Positions 59,325-64,000 of a stretch of DNA of 64,000 nucleotides are shown here, one piece after another. Made by a program: the position numbers and the translations under genes. Below the pieces are notes generated by a model that saw only the letters and a list, made by a program, of their open reading frames with translations, made no database searches and had not been told where the DNA came from. Numbering within the stretch: position 1 is the first letter of the stretch; each line of letters starts with the position of its first letter. This DNA is from Gammaproteobacteria bacterium (GTDB taxonomy: Bacteria; Pseudomonadota; Gammaproteobacteria; HK1): the NCBI GenBank assembly GCA_012103455.1, contig WLWT01000003.1, positions 372,001 through 436,000 of the forward strand. The letters are read 5' to 3'.

Positions 59325-60511
59325 AAAAGTGGCCCCGGAAAATTGTACAGCCCATTAAGTGTGCTCCTTATGCTGTATCAGGCCGCCCTTGATGCGCCGA
59401 CCTGAGCCAAGTACACCGCATCGGGGGTGCGTCGGTCCAGTGCGCTGTGGTGGCGCCTGGCATTATAGAATTCGAACTATCGAGCCAGCCCTGCTCGTCA
59501 CTGTGCGGGTGTCGCGTAGGCGCGCAGTGACACCTCTTCATACTTTACGCTGCGCCACAACCGCTCGATGAATACATTATCCAACCACCGACCCTTGCCG
59601 TCCATGCTGATTGCCACCGCATGGGCCTTGAGCCCGTCAGTGAAGTCCTTAGAGGTCAATGGTGAGCCCTGCTCGGTGTTGAAGATTTCAGGGCAACCGT
59701 AACGCTGCCGCGCCTCTTCTAGGGCTTCGACACACAAGTCCGGCACCATCGTGTTCGATACCCGCCATGCCATCACCTTGCGTGGGTGCCAGTCCATCAT
59801 CGCCACTCAATACATAAAGCCCCTGGCCATCGGACTATCACCAATCTCTGCGGCCCGGACCTAATTGGCCCGCTCGATGACACCCTCTGTGAGCAGGTAG
59901 GGATAGACCTTGTGAGCTTTGTCCGGCACCGAGGTACGCCGCTTCGGATAGAGCGCCTGAATACCCATCGGGCACATCAAACCTTGCATACGCTGACGAT
60001 TGATGCGATAGCCGCGCTCGTGCAGGGCATCGCCCATACGCCGGCTACCGAGAACAGGGGGGGGCAGATACCGTTCGTCAACCCTGCGCATCCGTTCCAG
60101 TTCTTTCTCACTCACCGCCATTGGGCAGTAGTAGGCCGATGAACGCGCGACATCCAGCAACTCGCACCGGGCCAGTCTTGGGCAACGGGTGAGCCCCGTG
60201 AATAGCCGCTAGGCGCTCGCTCACCGGTCGCGCCCTAGAAACGTTAAAAGAAAGTCGTTCTCCATCGTCAATTGGCCTACCTTGGCGTGTCATGTCTCAA
60301 TCTCGTGTTCGTTGCGTTGGGCCTCTAGCGCATTGCCGCCGAATAGCTCTTCGGTGCTATCGACTAAGCGCCTTTTGCAATCCTGGTTCTGATTGGAATG
60401 GACATCGAATGGCTCTGCTAGCTCAGCCAAAGTAGGTTCGTTCTTCAACGCCGCCAGGGCCACTTTGGCTTTGAATGCAGGACAATGATGGCGCCGTTTT
60501 CTTTCGGTCAT
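59325..60511 (-). mobile_element. IS3-family relic
   Basis: The minus strand encodes orfA (RRHHCPAFKAKVALAALKNE, 60290-60511), then pieces of orfB: MLDVARSSAYYC, DERYLPPPVLGSRRMGDALHERGYRINRQRMQGLM (split SRRMGDALHERGYRINRQRM) and, after stops, MDWHPRKVMAWRVSNTM, IFNTEQGSPLTSKDFT and KGRWLDNVFIERLWRSVKYE with the D-E region. Frameshifts and stops abound. Inactive. Confidence 0.85.
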
Positions 60512-60777
60512 CTTCTGCTCTTATCAGCATCATCGTCACGCAGAAGATCCACTTAATCGGCGCTGATCCTTGGCTAGGCTATGGGGGCCACCTCAGACCG
60601 GCTCTTCGAGGTAATGCCGATACACCACGATCACCGCTGATGCTTAGCACCCCTTTAATGCCTTGCTACTGTTGCTGTCATTCTGCCTCCTTCATAGCTA
60701 TACTGCCGTTGCCACTTGGCGGCTTTAGCAACTGAATGTTCCGCACCTAAATTGCTTCTAAACAACGAGGTATTCAT

Positions 60778-61329
60778 ATGAAGTACACTAAATTTTTAAA
60801 CATAATCATTCTATTATGTTTCTTTTCTTTGTCATCAAACGCAATGGCAAGAAGCTGGACTTGTCATGCAACAATACACTTAACTGGCTCTACTCATTCG
60901 TACACTGTGCCTAACTGGAGTATGTCAGCTAAGTGGCTCCGCGACCGGGAAAAATTTTGTCGAAATGCTGTCAAAGCTCATTGGCTATATAATGGGGAAA
61001 TATGGGCACATATCCAACTATCTGCTGAAGAGCAGAGCAAAATATGTCAAGACGGTAAAGCAACTTTTCGTGTTGATTATGGCTTCGACAGGAGAGAAAA
61101 AAGTTGGGAGTTTTCTCATGAGGTTGGCGCCCCACCTTGCGAATGTGGTGCTCCTAAATGCCCTTCTGATGAATGGTATATTGACGGTGGTGGACGGTGT
61201 GCTCGCCTAGTATGTGAGAACGTTAAGCTGCCTAATCGCGAATATTTAGAACATGGGGAGGGTATTTATATTTGGGAGGATGCTATTTATCAAGCGCAAC
61301 GACCGATTGCCCACTGCAAATTTAAATAA
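60778..61329 (+). CDS. Small secreted cysteine-rich protein, unknown
   Basis: 183 residues, AT-rich. A Sec signal peptide is evident (MKYTKFLNIIILLCFFSLSS, cleavage likely after NAMA). The mature part has eight or more cysteines, including CECGAPKCPS and GGGRCARLVC, and many aromatic residues (RSWTCHATIHLTGS, NGEIWAHIQLS). I do not recognise the family; disulfide bonding in the periplasm or outside is likely. It is separated from its neighbours by an IS3 relic and a MITE, and its base composition differs from the metabolic genes, suggesting acquisition. Confidence 0.6.
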   Translation: MKYTKFLNIIILLCFFSLSSNAMARSWTCHATIHLTGSTHSYTVPNWSMSAKWLRDREKFCRNAVKAHWLYNGEIWAHIQLSAEEQSKICQDGKATFRVDYGFDRREKSWEFSHEVGAPPCECGAPKCPSDEWYIDGGGRCARLVCENVKLPNREYLEHGEGIYIWEDAIYQAQRPIAHCKFK

Positions 61330-61422
61330 GATCAATTGCAAATAATGGGCACCTGCTAAAAATAGTAATTTTTTCGTGAGTGCAAGGAAGCACCGCGCGC
61401 AGAACCGCAGTGTATAGGTGAT

Positions 61423-62703
61423 CACTGCTGTCCCACAAACTTTTGAATGAGCTTAGAATCAAAGACTATTCTGCGCTGATTTGTTAGAATGGAGGTCCAG
61501 AATATCTTTCAATATCAACAGGATAATAGCCTTGAGTCACAGTAATAGCGTATTTTCACAGCTGCTAAAACTGATTTCGAGACATGAATTTGAAACCCTT
61601 GCAAAAACCCACCATAAGGGCCGTGTATTGAGGACAATGTCACGCTGGTCACAGTTTGTGGCGTTGAGTTTTGCCCAACTCGCCGGTCGCTGCAGTTTGC
61701 GAGATATTGTCAGCAACTTGGATAAACAACGCCGCAAAAGTTACCATTTGGGTATCGGTAAGGTCAGTCGAAGTTCTCTGGCTCGTGTTAACGAGCAACA
61801 GCCTTATCAACTCTACGAAGGATTATTTTGGAAGCTGCTGGCACGATGTCAAAGCTTGGCGCCTAGGCATGGGTTTCGTTTTAAAAACAAGCTTTATTCC
61901 TTGGATGCATCGACCATCGATTGATGCTTATCACTATTTCCTTGGGCCAAATTTCGCAAGACCAAAGGCGCGATTAAACTACATGTTGGTCTAGCCCATG
62001 ATGGTTTTTTACCGGCCTTTATGACTATTACCGAAGGCAAACAACAAGATATTACACAAGGCCGTAGTTTAGAACTGGATGCGGGTTCTATTGTGGTGTT
62101 TGATCGTGGCTATACGGACTACACGTGGTTTAACTTGCTCAATTCAAAGGGGATTTATTTTGTCACCCGGTTGAAAGCCAATACGAAATACCGAGTGATT
62201 TCTCGCCATCCGGTGAATAAAGAGCAGGGCATCACCTCAGATCAGACGCTGATTTTAACGGGCCCTAAAGCCGATACCTGCCCGATTAAGTTGCGCCGGA
62301 TGGGTTATCGGGACCCACAGACCGGCAAGCATTACGTCTTTCTCACCAATCAATTCGAATTGGCTGCCAAAACCATTGCAGATATTTATAAGTCGCGTTG
62401 GCAAATTGAGTTATTTTTCAAATGCATCAAACAAAACTTGAAGATTAAGTCATTCGTAGGGACGTCAAAGAATGCTGTCATGACTCAAATAGGGGTCGCT
62501 ATGTGTATGTATTTAATGGTTGCTTACCTGAAATTTTGTAGCAAACTCGATTTAAGCATTCAACAGATTATTAGACTCTTTCAAGTCAATTTATTTGAGC
62601 GAAGAGACCTGTGGGGACTACTCAAAGGAGACCCTCCAGGCCCTATTGAAACTCAGGTCCAGATACAGTTTACATTCTCATGAAAGTTTATGGGACAGCA
62701 GTG
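61423..62703 (+). mobile_element. IS4-family element B (1281 bp)
   Basis: Complete element with ends CACTGCTGTCCCACAAACTT and AAGTTTATGGGACAGCAGTG in inverted orientation, and a perfect 9-bp target duplication. It encodes one transposase interrupted only by the shared UGA. This is the best preserved IS in the window. Confidence 0.95.
61532..62683 (+). pseudogene. IS4-family transposase B (one in-frame UGA)
   Basis: Begins probably at the TTG (LSHSNSVFSQLLKLISRHEF) and runs to 62683. DDE residues lie in SLDASTID, VVFDRGYTDYTW and the Y-R-E-K motif YKSRWQIELFFKCIKQ. The only lesion is a TGA at 61922-61924 directly after STID, after which the frame continues in phase (CLSLFPWAKFRKTKGAIKLH). The same TGA is present in copies A and C. 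Readthrough would give about 383 residues; otherwise the element is mobile only in trans. Confidence 0.8.
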
Positions 62704-62830
62704 ATAGGTGATACATGAGGATTGGAGCACGGAGCTGACGCCGCCATCGCGGAAAAAGTGCATTTTTAGAGGGGCCCGATAGATATTCGCTTCGATATAC
62801 GGCACGGTTGGATGGCGAACTAGCTGAGAT

Positions 62831-64000
62831 CACTGCTGTCCCACAAACTTTTGAATGAGCTTAGAATCAAAGACTATTCTGCGCTAATTTGTTAGAATAG
62901 AGGTTCAGAATATCTTTCAATATCAACAGGATAATAGCCTTGAGTCACAGTAACAGCGTATTTTCACAGCTGCTAAAACTGATTTCGAGACATGAATTTG
63001 AAACCCTTGCAAAGACCCACCATAAAGGCCGTGTATTGAGGACAATGTCACGCTGGTCACAGTTTGTGGCGTTGAGTTTTGCCCAACTCGCCGGGCGCTG
63101 TAGTTTGCGAGATATTGTCAGCAATCTGGATAAACAACGCCGCAAAAGTTACCATTTGGGTATCGGTAAGGTCAGTCGAAGTTCTCTGGCTCGCGTTAAC
63201 GAGCAACAGCCTTATCAACTCTACGAAGGATTATTTTGGAAGCTGCTGGCACGATGTCAAAGCTTGGCGCCTAGGCATGGGTTTCGTTTTAAAAATAAGC
63301 TTTATTCCTTGGATGCATCGACCATCGATTGATGCTTATCACTATTTCCTTGGGCCAAATTTCGCAAGACCAAAGGCGCGATTAAACTACATGTTGGTCT
63401 CGACCATGATGGTTTTTTACCGGTCTTTATGACTATTACCGAAGGCAAACAACAAGATATTACACAAGGCCGTAGTTTAGAACTGGATGCGGGTTCTATT
63501 GTGGTGTTTGATCGTGGCTATACGGACTTCACGTGGTTTAACTTGCTCAATTCAAAGGGAATTTATTTTGTCACCCGGTTGAAAGCCAATACAAAATACC
63601 GAGTGATTTCTCGCCATCCGGTGAATAAAGAGCAGGGCATCACCTCAGATCAGACGCTGATTTTAACGGGCCCTAAAGCCGATGCCTGTCCGATTAAGTT
63701 GCGCCGGATGGGTTATCGGGACCCACAGACCGGCAAGCATTACGTCTTTCTCACCAATCAATTCGAATTGACTGCCAAAACCATCGCGGATATTTATAAG
63801 TCGCGTTGGCAAATTGAGTTATTTTTCAAATGCATCAAACAAAATTTGAAGATTAAGTCATTCGTAGGCACGTCAAAGAATGCTGTCATGACTCAAATAG
63901 GGGTCGCTATGTGTATGTATTTAATGGTTGCTTACCTGAAATTTTGTAGCAAACTCGATTTAAGCATTCAACAGATTATTAGACTCTTTCAAGTCAATTT
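62831..64000 (+). mobile_element. IS4-family element C (runs off window)
   Basis: Begins CACTGCTGTCCCACAAACTT and is nearly identical to copy B throughout, including the TGA at 63330-63332. The transposase frame otherwise appears open to the window end. It lies only 53 bp after MITE copy 11. Confidence 0.95.

Larger units (their letters stand above)
61347..62777 (-). mobile_element. MITE-like element, copy 11, split by IS4 B
   Basis: Left part 61347-61422 (GGGCACCTGCTAAAAAT end) and right part 62704-62777 (ending ATTTTTAGAGGGGCCC) form one MITE. IS4 B is inserted in its centre with a 9-bp duplication of ATAGGTGAT (61414-61422 and 62704-62712). Confidence 0.95.

Noticed and set aside
40385..63332. 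Reassignment of UGA as a sense codon
   Set aside because: Several intact genes end in UGA immediately before the next gene's ribosome-binding site or start (for example the SAF gene at 2007-2009, the LLM oxidoreductase and phaZ), so UGA is a normal stop here.

Overview
The window looks like a piece of a high-GC proteobacterial chromosome (most likely gamma- or betaproteobacterial), rich in metabolic genes and heavily eroded by insertion sequences. A close association with a marine invertebrate is suggested, but only inferred. The grounds are a eukaryote-type profilin preceded by a secretion-like leader (39619-40092), many IS elements and IS relics, many truncated genes and several decaying toxin-antitoxin modules. 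No rRNA, tRNA or CRISPR array was seen.

Layout. 1-447: 5' part of a Fic gene. 814-3925 and 12435-15546: two nearly identical copies of a catabolic cassette (class II aldolase, divergent from a SAF-domain subunit, a UxaA/SuyB-type lyase and an Ldh-type dehydrogenase); the left copy is decayed at its 3' end. Between them lie a HigBA-like module, two IS91-type relics, an orphan HigA-like gene and an AT-rich restriction-modification pair (N6-adenine methylase plus a PD-(D/E)XK nuclease). 15.9-23.2 kb: LLM-class oxidoreductase, glycine-zipper protein, MFS carrier, TAXI-like exported protein, acetamidase, PhyH dioxygenase and gene fragments. 23.3-28.1 kb: polyhydroxyalkanoate genes (phasin-like, depolymerase, synthase) and an SDR. 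28.2-35 kb: broken VapBC, cupin plus TauD-type dioxygenase, PRMT-like methyltransferase, two GNATs, a SEC-C protein and a broken Phd/PemK-like pair. 35.1-38.9 kb: enoyl-CoA hydratase, MFS carrier and IlvD/Edd dehydratase. 39.1-47.8 kb: an IS-dense zone holding the profilin, a methyltransferase and a DUF3472 protein. 47.9-58.5 kb: NicX-like dioxygenase, acyl-CoA dehydrogenase, TauD dioxygenases, NYN nuclease, TraR/DksA zinc finger, ArgC, PsuG, a flavin-type oxidase and an SDR. 58.6-64 kb: an intact RelE/XRE pair, an IS3 relic, a small secreted protein and two IS4 copies.

A 140-bp MITE-like element occurs eleven times. It abuts or splits genes and stays open in several frames, so it makes chimeric reading frames. 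In vapB it sits in frame, adding 48 codons. Short (12-27 bp) perfect or near-perfect tandem duplications are scattered over the whole window, in genes, IS elements and spacers.

Metabolically the window suggests use of hydroxyacids or organosulfonates (SuyAB-like lyase, Ldh family, TauD family), aromatic/N-heterocycle and acyl-CoA catabolism (NicX-like, acyl-CoA dehydrogenase, enoyl-CoA hydratase, MaoC) and carbon storage as PHA. All functions are read from sequence motifs by eye; no database search was run.
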